NCBI GenBank assembly: GCA_947588845.1
Contig: CANQAR010000002.1
Span: forward strand, 62,001-126,000
Direction: 5' to 3'
From: an uncultured Lachnospiraceae bacterium
Lineage (GTDB): Bacteria; Bacillota; Clostridia; Lachnospirales; Lachnospiraceae
DNA length: 64,000 bases
The notes below the pieces were generated by a model. It did no database searches, was not told the origin of the DNA, and saw nothing but the letters and a program-made list of their open reading frames with translations. The position numbers and the translations under genes were made by a program. Of this stretch, positions 1 to 6,508 are shown one piece after another. Each line of letters starts with the position of its first letter. The stretch's first letter is position 1.

Positions 1-577
1 CATCGCTTTTCTGTAATTCCAGATGTCTTCCAAACTCGGCCTGCAGCAGTCCCTTAAACTTATCAATCGTTTCTTTCCAGGAATCGAATTTCACATCTTT
101 AAAGGACAGAAAAATAACCGGATACTTTCCTTGATGGGAGCGATATTCACTGCCGCATTTCCAGATAGCTTTATCCCGAAAATACTTACTTGTGTCTTCT
201 TCTGATATTTCAAAGAAAACTCTGAGCATATCCATATTCAAAGTTTTTCCAAATCTTCTCGGTCTTGTAAACAGCGATACCAGTGGCCTCCGTTCCAGAA
301 AATCCTTAATAAGCAGCGTCTTATCGACATAGTAATACTCTGACTGTGCACGGGCATAATCAGAAATGCCAATTGGAAGAGGCTTTATTCCTTTTGTATT
401 TTTCTTACCATATCTTCCGGATGAAGAGCGACCATCTGCCGGCTTTTTTGCCTCATCAGGAATCTGCCAGTTTTTACCATTCTTAACTGCGCCGGGAATT
501 TTTCCGGATCTGCAGAATGCGGTAACTGTACGTTCCGTAACATTCCATATCGCTGCCATTTCCCTGCTGGTCTTCAT
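1..577 (-). CDS. HTH plus AAA-ATPase-like (PF09820-type) protein, partial
   Basis: The gene runs off the left edge, so only about 192 N-terminal residues are present. The first ~50 residues read as an excisionase/MerR-like helix-turn-helix (SREMAAIWNVTERTV). They are followed by PLPIGISDYARA, YYYVDKTLLIKDFL and LFTRPRRFGKTLNMDML, the hallmark of the PF09820 AAA-ATPase-like family, whose missing C-terminus usually carries a PD-(D/E)XK nuclease-like domain. The start chosen is the ATG ending at 577, nine bases after GGGAG; an in-frame ATG ending at 586 is also possible but has poor spacing. The family is abundant and multi-copy in gut Firmicutes and Bacteroidetes. Its role is unknown, and any mobile-element or defence function would be inference. 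Confidence 0.75.
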   Translation of the reverse strand, partial: MKTSREMAAIWNVTERTVTAFCRSGKIPGAVKNGKNWQIPDEAKKPADGRSSSGRYGKKNTKGIKPLPIGISDYARAQSEYYYVDKTLLIKDFLERRPLVSLFTRPRRFGKTLNMDMLRVFFEISEEDTSKYFRDKAIWKCGSEYRSHQGKYPVIFLSFKDVKFDSWKETIDKFKGLLQAEFGRHLELQKSD

Positions 578-615
578 CTCGCTCATCTCCCATCCATTAC
601 CCGACCTTCCCTGAT

Positions 616-644
616 TCATAACCTTTCCGACCTCTGCATACACT
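616..644 (+). promoter_or_regulatory. SigE-type sporulation promoter of spoIIID
   Basis: A -35-like CATAAC (617-622) and a -10-like CATACACT (637-644) are separated by 14 bases. This resembles the mother-cell SigE consensus (roughly KCATATT, N13-15, CATACAAT). It lies about 30 bases before the spoIIID start. In Bacillus spoIIID is a SigE-dependent gene. The same arrangement occurs before yqfC in this window. Confidence 0.6.
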
Positions 645-674
645 GTAAAAACAGGCTTCCCGGGGGATTTTTCC

Positions 675-932
675 TTGAAGGATTACATAGAAGAGCGGGT
701 ACTTAACATAGCAAACTATATCATTGACAACGGCACCACCGTGCGCGACGCCGCAAAAAAATTCGGAATCAGCAAAAGTACGGTACACAAAGACGTGACG
801 GAACGTCTCGGCCAGCTCAACCCTTCTCTCGCTGCCGAGACGCGCAAAGTACTCGACGTAAACAAAAAGGAACGGCATATCCGCGGCGGACTCGCGACGC
901 GGGAGAAATATCTGCATCAGCATTCCTGCTAA
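675..932 (+). CDS. spoIIID: Stage III sporulation transcriptional regulator SpoIIID
   Basis: An 85-residue DNA-binding regulator that acts in the mother cell during sporulation, between the SigE and SigK stages. The sequence shows the SpoIIID helix-turn-helix: TVRDAAKKFGISKSTVHKD, then TERLGQLNPSLA and RHIRGGLATREKY, collinear with the Bacillus protein (about 93 residues). The start is TTG at 675. No in-frame ATG exists before the upstream stop at 612-614, and GGGGGA sits about eight bases before the TTG. It is transcribed alone, against the neighbouring minus-strand genes, and converges on nudC. The SigE-like promoter just upstream fits known regulation. Confidence 0.95.
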   Translation: MKDYIEERVLNIANYIIDNGTTVRDAAKKFGISKSTVHKDVTERLGQLNPSLAAETRKVLDVNKKERHIRGGLATREKYLHQHSC

Positions 933-938
933 ACGATC

Positions 939-965
939 GAGCAGGAGGATGTTTTCCTCCTGCTC
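939..965. repeat. Hairpin repeat between spoIIID and nudC (copy 1)
   Basis: GAGCAGGAGG at 939-948 pairs perfectly with CCTCCTGCTC at 956-965, and one more A-T pair closes the loop. It sits between the convergent spoIIID and nudC genes, so it may act as a bidirectional terminator, although a strong T-run is missing on either side. The same arms, including the GATC in front and the GCGCG behind, recur at 58034-58061. Confidence 0.7.
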
Positions 966-1020
966 TCCGCGCGACCCGGATAAACCAAAGTCAGCACCCC
1001 ACGGCAGAAACCTGCTCTGC

Positions 1021-1854
1021 TCACAGACCTCCGTCCTTAAATACCTGCATCATCTCCCGCGTCAGGCTTATTCCATCATTCTCGGGAATTTCATCCCTGG
1101 TGCACCATCTTGCAAGAGAGAGCTCATGATCGTCAAGATGGACCGTATCATCCCCGTCAAGCTCGGCAAAGAATCCAAACAGCAGCGTATCCGTGAAAGA
1201 CCAGGGCTGACTCTTGTAGTACTTCAGATTTTTTACTTTAAGGCCGGTCTCCTCCATCACTTCCCGGTGCACCGTTTCCTCAATCGTCTCCCCGATCTCG
1301 GCAAACCCGGCGATCAGTGCGTACCGCTTGAAATCACGGTCCGCATATTTCGTCAGAAGCAGCCTGTCTCCATGCATCACCCCGACAATCACAGCTGGAC
1401 AGATCTTCGGATATTCCGTCTGACCGCACGCAGGACATTTCATCATCCGCTCTTTTTCATCGTGAACCATCGGCTTTCCACATGCAGGACAAAAACGCCG
1501 CGCATGGTACCATCCCCAGAGCTGATAGCCCGTCACTCCGGCGAATGCAGCCTCTGCAGGACCATTCTGCCTCAGTCCGGATATCTTCATCCATTCTGCC
1601 CCCGGAAATTTTTCCTCCAAAAGATCCTGTACCAGGTAATAATTTATCCCATCGACTGCAAACAGGTACGTATACGCGCCGGCTTCCTCCGGCTGTGCCT
1701 TTTCAACCTCTTCATAGGTCAAAAATGAAAGACCATTTTCCTGTTTTCTCAAAAAAATCTCATTTTTCCGATAGCAAAGCATACGGCTGTCCTTTTGTGG
1801 GACAGTCGGCCGGTATTCATTGCGATATCTTCCTGTACCAATATCCTGAATCAT
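1021..1854 (-). CDS. nudC: NADH pyrophosphatase NudC (Nudix, zinc-binding)
   Basis: A 277-residue Nudix hydrolase of the NudC type, which cleaves NAD(H) to NMN(H) and AMP and can remove NAD caps from RNA 5' ends. The zinc ribbon is visible as CPAC (C122, C125) and CPAC (C140, C143). The Nudix box spans about residues 183-205, with its glutamates in the REVMEETGL part. The NudC subfamily signature SQPW is at 215-218. The start at 1854 is preceded by AAGGGAAG. The ~165-residue N-terminal half is the usual variable NudC domain. It converges on spoIIID; no operon partner is obvious. Confidence 0.93.
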   Translation of the reverse strand: MIQDIGTGRYRNEYRPTVPQKDSRMLCYRKNEIFLRKQENGLSFLTYEEVEKAQPEEAGAYTYLFAVDGINYYLVQDLLEEKFPGAEWMKISGLRQNGPAEAAFAGVTGYQLWGWYHARRFCPACGKPMVHDEKERMMKCPACGQTEYPKICPAVIVGVMHGDRLLLTKYADRDFKRYALIAGFAEIGETIEETVHREVMEETGLKVKNLKYYKSQPWSFTDTLLFGFFAELDGDDTVHLDDHELSLARWCTRDEIPENDGISLTREMMQVFKDGGL

Positions 1855-1904
1855 AACAAATTCTTCCCTTCAAGTTTCCTGTTATTTTTTACATAAAACT
1901 TACT

Positions 1905-1928
1905 GCGCCGAATTTCTTCCGCAAATTC
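1905..1928. repeat. Short palindromic intergenic repeat, small version
   Basis: GCGCCGAATTT (1905-1915) is followed after six bases by CAAATTC (1922-1928). The outer arms match the larger element at 8406-8457, where a second hairpin is nested inside. It lies in the gap between nudC and the small exported protein. It is probably a shortened member of the same intergenic repeat family. Confidence 0.4.
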
Positions 1929-1985
1929 ATGTATGTTCTTCGGAATGTTTGTGCCCGGAAGGCATACTTTTGTTTTCCGCCGCTG

Positions 1986-2570
1986 CTAATTCCATGTAAA
2001 AGCCGCGGCAATCTTTTTCCCGGCTTCCTCCGGCGTCGCTTTCTGCGCGCTTCGCGCCTCATCCGCCTCACTGCGGTATTCCTTCACTGTCACGCAGAAA
2101 CATCTCAGATCCCCGACTACATAGTAAAAGATCTCCCGGTAATCAAGCGACGCATCGTCAGCCGTCAGAATATAAAGATAATCCTTATTGTCTGTATAGG
2201 ATGCGTTCGTACTGATCTGAGCGTTCACCCTGCTGTACACAATATCATTTGTGAGCATGTCCCGCAGCTGTTCATACTCCGCAATCATATAATTCGTCGT
2301 CATATAACTGCATGTGATTGACGAAGAAGTCTCTTCTTCCAGTTTTTCTGCATATTTGTAAACCTTTCCTGTTTCCGTTTCCGCAGACGTATCCTCACTC
2401 CAGCCGTCCGGAACTGTGTACGTTCCCTGCTCTTCCGCGCTCTGGGATACCGTCTGTTCCTCCGCCTGCAGAACAGACACAGATCTCCCGCCAGCCAGTA
2501 CACACAGCAGCAAAGTGATCACGACAAGGATACCGACGCATCTTCTGTCCGCACGATTTACCATAAACAT
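1986..2570 (-). CDS. Small exported or membrane-anchored protein of unknown function
   Basis: A 194-residue protein that I do not recognise. It begins with a basic stretch and a hydrophobic segment (about residues 10-30, GILVVITLLLCVLAGG), ending near VLQAEE; this is a signal peptide or an N-terminal anchor. The rest is soluble and acidic, with a Thr/Ser-rich middle (EEETSSSITCSYMTTNYM) and an aromatic segment (YREIFYYVVGDLRCFCVTVKEYRSE). This pattern is reminiscent of small secreted lipoprotein-like folds, but no family can be named. The start could be either the first or the third codon; GGGGA lies about eight bases before the third-codon ATG. It has its own promoter at 2598-2626 and is bounded by the hsp20 terminator, so it is probably monocistronic. 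Confidence 0.7.
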   Translation of the reverse strand: MFMVNRADRRCVGILVVITLLLCVLAGGRSVSVLQAEEQTVSQSAEEQGTYTVPDGWSEDTSAETETGKVYKYAEKLEEETSSSITCSYMTTNYMIAEYEQLRDMLTNDIVYSRVNAQISTNASYTDNKDYLYILTADDASLDYREIFYYVVGDLRCFCVTVKEYRSEADEARSAQKATPEEAGKKIAAAFTWN

Positions 2571-2597
2571 CGTCCCCGTTTCTCGTTTGTTTTTTTC

Positions 2598-2626
2598 AGT
2601 ATAATCTCATTTGCAGAATTTGTCAC
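2598..2626 (-). promoter_or_regulatory. Promoter of the small exported protein gene
   Basis: Read on the minus strand: GTGACA (2621-2626), a 17-base spacer, then TATACT (2598-2603). This is a near-consensus housekeeping promoter about 28 bases before the gene start. Confidence 0.6.
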
Positions 2627-2666
2627 GAAATGTTTTCTTAAATTCTGTATTTTTGCAAACGCAGAA

Positions 2667-2688
2667 AAGCGGGGATCTCTCCCCGCTT
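2667..2688 (-). terminator. Rho-independent terminator of hsp20
   Basis: A nine-base-pair stem (AAGCGGGGA with TCCCCGCTT) has a four-base loop and is followed on the minus strand by TTCTGCGTTT. It lies 46 bases after the hsp20 stop codon. Confidence 0.75.
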
Positions 2689-2734
2689 CTTTTCATTCTG
2701 TTTCTGATTCTGATTTTTTCATCAGCTGCCGTTC

Positions 2735-3154
2735 TTATCCCTCAATCGCGATAAAATGATTTTCTTCAACTTTCGGCTGCTGCTCCTTCTTCGGAACCTC
2801 AAGTCTCAGAATACCGTTCTCAAACTTCGCGTGAATGTCCTCCTGCGTTACATCCTCTCCGACATAGAAGCTTCTGCGGCAGGAACCGGAATAACGCTCG
2901 CGGCGGATATAGCGGCCCTGCTGGTCCTTCTCGTCATTGCTTCTGTTTGCCGCCGCCTGAATCGTCAGGTAACCATCTTTCAGCTCCGCGTTGATATCCT
3001 CCTTCTGGAACCCCGGCATATCAATATCCAGCTCATAATTCTGGCCCAGATCTTTCACATCTGTCTTCATCAGCGAATCCGAACGGAAACCGCCAAACGG
3101 AAAACTCATAAAATCATCAAATAATCTTTCTCCAAAAATACTCGGCATTAACAT
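2735..3154 (-). CDS. hsp20: Hsp20/alpha-crystallin family small heat-shock protein
   Basis: A 139-residue small heat-shock protein, an ATP-independent holdase that binds unfolding proteins in the cytoplasm. The alpha-crystallin domain starts near DVKDLGQNYELDIDMPGF and ends in GILRLEVPKK, with the conserved A-x-x-x-n-GvL-type motif present as AKFENGILRLEVPK. The usual C-terminal I-x-I anchoring motif appears as FIAIEG. The N-terminus FDDFMSFPFGGF is typical of clostridial members. AGGAAAG lies shortly before the start. It is a single-gene unit with a strong promoter at 3211-3239 and a terminator at 2667-2688. Confidence 0.95.
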   Translation of the reverse strand: MLMPSIFGERLFDDFMSFPFGGFRSDSLMKTDVKDLGQNYELDIDMPGFQKEDINAELKDGYLTIQAAANRSNDEKDQQGRYIRRERYSGSCRRSFYVGEDVTQEDIHAKFENGILRLEVPKKEQQPKVEENHFIAIEG

Positions 3155-3210
3155 AAATCATCTTTCCTTTCTGTGGTATTTATTCTATTTGTTCCCTTTG
3201 TTCTATTTGA

Positions 3211-3239
3211 ACTATAACACTTGCATTGGATATTGTCAA
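3211..3239 (-). promoter_or_regulatory. Vegetative promoter of hsp20
   Basis: Minus strand: TTGACA (3234-3239), 17 bases, TATAGT (3211-3216). The leader that follows contains the spaced repeats CAAATAGAA, CAAAGGGAA and CAAATAGAA, which could be an operator. I see no CIRCE (HrcA) inverted repeat and no clear CtsR heptad repeat. Nothing else recognisable lies between 3240 and 3355. Confidence 0.75.
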
Positions 3240-3355
3240 CCCTGTTTTTTGTGAACATTTTGTGAACGTTTTACGGGACAACAGAAGCGGCCGCTTTCCA
3301 TATACAGCGGCTGCAGATCTCTCTGTCCCGCTTCAGTCATAGTATAACGCAAAAC

Positions 3356-3380
3356 GGGAGAAATCATTCCGATTTCTCCC
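3356..3380 (-). terminator. Terminator of the GH5 operon
   Basis: A ten-base-pair perfect stem (GGGAGAAATC with GATTTCTCCC) has a five-base loop and is followed on the minus strand by GTTTTGCG. It lies about 120 bases after the stop of the GH5 gene, which is the last gene of its unit. Confidence 0.7.
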
Positions 3381-3500
3381 ATTTTTCAATACCTTAGTAT
3401 GCAAAAAACTGCCAATGACAGGTTTTCTGTATTGTTCGCAGGCATGCATACACGAACCTTGTATCTTATTTTATGCTCTCGCAGTCCTGAATTTTCGCAC

Positions 3501-4496
3501 TCAGGATAACCGGGCGGTATACCATTTCCCCCAGTCGCTGAGATCATTCTTTTTCCATCCTGTCGTCTTCTGGCAGGAAGATCCGATCAGAGCCGAGCTC
3601 TCATCTTTGTTCGAAAGATTCCAGGCAACGTAACTGATCTTGTTCTTATCAAGAAAATCCAGCCATTGCTTTCCTTCCGCCGTGTTCAGGCCGCCGTTTC
3701 CGGACGCGTCCGAGATGCCAAATTCGGATACGAAAAGAGGAAGACCGGCAGTAAGAGCTGCCTGCGCTTTATCCCGGAGATACTGTCCATGCGTCCCTGC
3801 GTAAAAATGCAGCGTATACATCAGATTGCCATAACCTCTGAGCGGATCCTTCGCAGCCGCATCCACGTCCTGCGACCACGTCGGCGTGCCGACAAGAATG
3901 ACTGCTTTTTTGTCATATTTCCGTATGGTTTTTACGACTGTATCCGCATAGGAACGAATCGTATTCCAGTCCGCGCCGCCGTTCGGCTCGTTGCAGATTT
4001 CATAGAGGACATTCGAATATTTTCTATATTTTTTTGCCATCTTTTTGAAGAAGGATACCGCCTGGGTCTGATATGTTCCCGGATTTCCGTCGCTCAAGAT
4101 GTGCCAGTCGATGATCACGTATAGTCCCGCTTTTGTGGCATAACGAACACCGTTATCGATCAGCTTTTCCAGATTTTTCCGGTTCTGATCGTCTCCGGTG
4201 CAGTACCCATTGTACTCTGCCGTGTACATCGCCAGACGCACCACATTGATCTTCCATTTCTTTTTCATGTAAGTAAACGCTTTCTGGTTCACATACTCCG
4301 GAAACCAGGAAAGCCCGTGCGTGCTGATTCCTTTAAGCTGCACGGTTTTTCCTTTCGCATTTACAAGTTTTGTCCCTTCCACATGAAGGGCGGATGGTTT
4401 CGCGGCTTCCGCCTTCGTGCCGTCAAACACGGCAGTCAGCAGAAAAACCAGAAGCATGCCCGCTGTCCAGATCAGATATTTCCTTCCTTTTTTCAT
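3501..4496 (-). CDS. Secreted glycoside hydrolase family 5 endoglucanase
   Basis: A 331-residue extracellular beta-glucanase of family GH5. Residues 1-31 form a signal peptide (KKGRKYLIWTAGMLLVFLL, cleavage near AEA). The (beta/alpha)8 barrel follows immediately. The acid/base glutamate is E170 in CNEPN and the nucleophile is E258 in SEFG. The HGLSWFP, VVRLAMYT and VIIDWH segments resemble subfamily 2 cellulases. There is no carbohydrate-binding module, dockerin or sortase motif, so it is a free single-domain enzyme. Its ATG overlaps the stop of the upstream rhodanese-TtcA gene by four bases, which implies translational coupling; this is a surprising partner for a secreted hydrolase. Substrate (cellulose, beta-glucan or mannan) cannot be decided here. 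Confidence 0.93.
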   Translation of the reverse strand: MKKGRKYLIWTAGMLLVFLLTAVFDGTKAEAAKPSALHVEGTKLVNAKGKTVQLKGISTHGLSWFPEYVNQKAFTYMKKKWKINVVRLAMYTAEYNGYCTGDDQNRKNLEKLIDNGVRYATKAGLYVIIDWHILSDGNPGTYQTQAVSFFKKMAKKYRKYSNVLYEICNEPNGGADWNTIRSYADTVVKTIRKYDKKAVILVGTPTWSQDVDAAAKDPLRGYGNLMYTLHFYAGTHGQYLRDKAQAALTAGLPLFVSEFGISDASGNGGLNTAEGKQWLDFLDKNKISYVAWNLSNKDESSALIGSSCQKTTGWKKNDLSDWGKWYTARLS

Positions 4497-5632
4497 CTGT
4501 CATATTCCTCCAGAAAATGATGCCGCACTCCGTCTTTCTTGTAGGCGATAATCGTATGAAGATTTACATTCTCAACACTTCTGAACAGATTGCTTTCAAT
4601 CACAGGATCTTCCGCCGCAAGCTGGCGGATCAGCCGTTTGACCTCCGCCCGCTTCGAGCCTTTCTCCGTCCCTCCGCAGGAAGCGCAGTTTTCGGTAAAC
4701 CGGCAGGCGCACTGGATAAAATGAAGCTGATTATATTCCGCCCAGCGGATAATATCCTTTTCCCGGATCAGGTACAGAGGCCGGATCAGTTCCATTCCCT
4801 CAAAATTCACACTGTGCAGCTTCGGCATCATCGTCTGTACCTGCCCGCCGTACAATATTCCCATGAGAATCGTCTCGATCACGTCATCATAATGATGTCC
4901 GAGCGCAATCTTATTGCATCCAAGCTCGCGCGCCTTATTATAGAGGAAGCCTCTTCTCATCCGCGCGCACAGGTAACAGGGCGAATTTTCCTCATCCGCC
5001 ACAATATCAAAAATCTGTGAATAAAATACCGTGACCGGCACCTGGAGAAGCTTCGCGTTGTCAAGAATTGTCTGATAATTTACCGCATTATACCCCGGAT
5101 TCATGACGAGAAAGACCAGTTCAAAGTTCCTTCTCCCATGCCGGTATAATTCCTGAAACAGTTTTGCCATCAGCATGGAATCCTTGCCGCCCGAAATACA
5201 GACAGCAATCTTGTCTCCGTCCTTAATCAGCTCATAGTCTTTGATGGCTTTTGTAAAACGGCACCACAGCTCCCGCCGGAATTTTTTGATGATGCTGCGC
5301 TCAGCCTGTCTGGTCCGCTCTTCCATGCGGCTCTGCTCACCCGTCGTCAGTTTCTGCAGTTTATAGCGCAGGTATGACCGGTATCCGCCTTCAAGACTGT
5401 ACGCCTCGATTCCTTCTTCCGACAGCTCTTTCGCCGTCTCGTCGCTTTTCTGTCCCGTATAGCACATAAAACAGACCGGCCGGTCCTCTGGGATACATTC
5501 GAGTTTCTCTCTGGAAATCTCCTCTCCCATATGAATGGCCCCTGGAAACGTTTCCTTCTCGTAGTCTTCGCGGTGTCTCATATCTATAACCGTGATGGTA
5601 TCCGCTTTCTGTACCAGTTCCTCTATTTTCAT
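4493..5632 (-). CDS. Rhodanese domain fused to TtcA/TilS-type PP-loop ATPase
   Basis: A 379-residue fusion. Residues 1-90 are a rhodanese domain whose active-site cysteine is C57 in CYTGQKS. Residues 120-340 are a PP-loop ATPase of the TtcA type with SGGKDS at 147-152. Cysteine pairs follow at C219/C222 (CYLCARMRRG) and at C308, C310, C316 and C319, likely ligands of an Fe-S cluster. TtcA makes 2-thiocytidine in tRNA by adenylating the base and transferring sulfur; the rhodanese domain could carry the persulfide, an inference from domain function. GGAG lies ten bases before the start. The gene follows larE by 52 bases and overlaps the GH5 start. The true substrate may be a tRNA or a small molecule; the TtcA/TilS superfamily assignment itself is secure. 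Confidence 0.88.
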   Translation of the reverse strand: MKIEELVQKADTITVIDMRHREDYEKETFPGAIHMGEEISREKLECIPEDRPVCFMCYTGQKSDETAKELSEEGIEAYSLEGGYRSYLRYKLQKLTTGEQSRMEERTRQAERSIIKKFRRELWCRFTKAIKDYELIKDGDKIAVCISGGKDSMLMAKLFQELYRHGRRNFELVFLVMNPGYNAVNYQTILDNAKLLQVPVTVFYSQIFDIVADEENSPCYLCARMRRGFLYNKARELGCNKIALGHHYDDVIETILMGILYGGQVQTMMPKLHSVNFEGMELIRPLYLIREKDIIRWAEYNQLHFIQCACRFTENCASCGGTEKGSKRAEVKRLIRQLAAEDPVIESNLFRSVENVNLHTIIAYKKDGVRHHFLEEYDR

Positions 5633-5684
5633 TGTTTTTCCGTCTCCTCAAATGCACTTCTCGCTCTCCTGACAGCTTCACTCT

Positions 5685-6488
5685 TCATTTTTTCAGCGTC
5701 TCATTCATGCTGCCGGTCCGGTATCCCTGCAGATCAAGCGTTACATAAGTGAATCCGTATTCCTGGAATTTCGCTGTGATCTCTTCCCGGACTCCCTGTT
5801 CCATCACTTTTCCAAACTGCTCAGGCAAAAGCTCAATCCGGGCCATTGTCCCATGGATACGGACACGCATCTGCCGGAATCCGAGGTCAAGCAGAAGCTG
5901 TTCTGCCTGATCCACCATGGCGAGCTTTTCCATTGTGATCTCCTCTCCATAGACAAACCGCGAAGCCAGACAGGCATAAGACGGTTTCTCCCAGGTAGGA
6001 AGTCCGAGTTCTTTCGAGTACGCGCGGATCTCCTGCTTGGTCAGTCCGACTTCCCTCAGCGGGCTTTTAACGCCAAGTTCGGCTATGGCCTGCAGCCCCG
6101 GCCGGTAATCGCCGAGATCGTCAAGGTTTGATCCCTCCGCAACGTATGCGGCGCCGTTTTTTTCCGCTTCTCTCTCAATCTCTGCAAACAGCGCCCTCTT
6201 GCACAGATAACAGCGGTTCCTGGGATTTTGGGCGACCCCTTCTATATGAAGCACATCCGCCTCGACAAAAATCTGCCGAATGCCTTCTTTTTCACAGAAT
6301 TCCCGGGCCTCGTCCAGCTCGCGCACCGGAACAAAGCAGGATCTGGCCGTTACCGCGATGGCTTTATCTCCCAGCACATCATGCGCGGTTTTCAGCAGAA
6401 ACGTGGAATCCACGCCTCCCGAAAACGCGACGGCCACGCTTCCCAGATCCTGCATATAATTTTTCAGCTTTTCCAGTTTATCCTCCAT
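5685..6488 (-). CDS. larE: LarE-type ATP-dependent sulfur transferase (three-cysteine form)
   Basis: A 267-residue PP-loop sulfur transferase of the LarE family, which makes the nickel-pincer cofactor of lactate racemase by sulfur insertion into a pyridinium dicarboxylate. The PP-loop SGGVDS is at 23-28. C93 and C96 (NRCYLCK) and C173 (YACLASR) match the arrangement of LarE proteins that hold a [4Fe-4S] cluster and act catalytically. The Lactobacillus-type enzyme instead sacrifices a single cysteine. GGGGGA lies six bases before the start. It sits 20 bases after the FAD gene and before a second sulfur-insertion enzyme. larB, larC and larA are not in this window, so the cofactor role is inferred from family only. 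Confidence 0.9.
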   Translation of the reverse strand: MEDKLEKLKNYMQDLGSVAVAFSGGVDSTFLLKTAHDVLGDKAIAVTARSCFVPVRELDEAREFCEKEGIRQIFVEADVLHIEGVAQNPRNRCYLCKRALFAEIEREAEKNGAAYVAEGSNLDDLGDYRPGLQAIAELGVKSPLREVGLTKQEIRAYSKELGLPTWEKPSYACLASRFVYGEEITMEKLAMVDQAEQLLLDLGFRQMRVRIHGTMARIELLPEQFGKVMEQGVREEITAKFQEYGFTYVTLDLQGYRTGSMNETLKK

Positions 6489-6508
6489 GCCGTTTCCCCC
6501 ATCTTACC

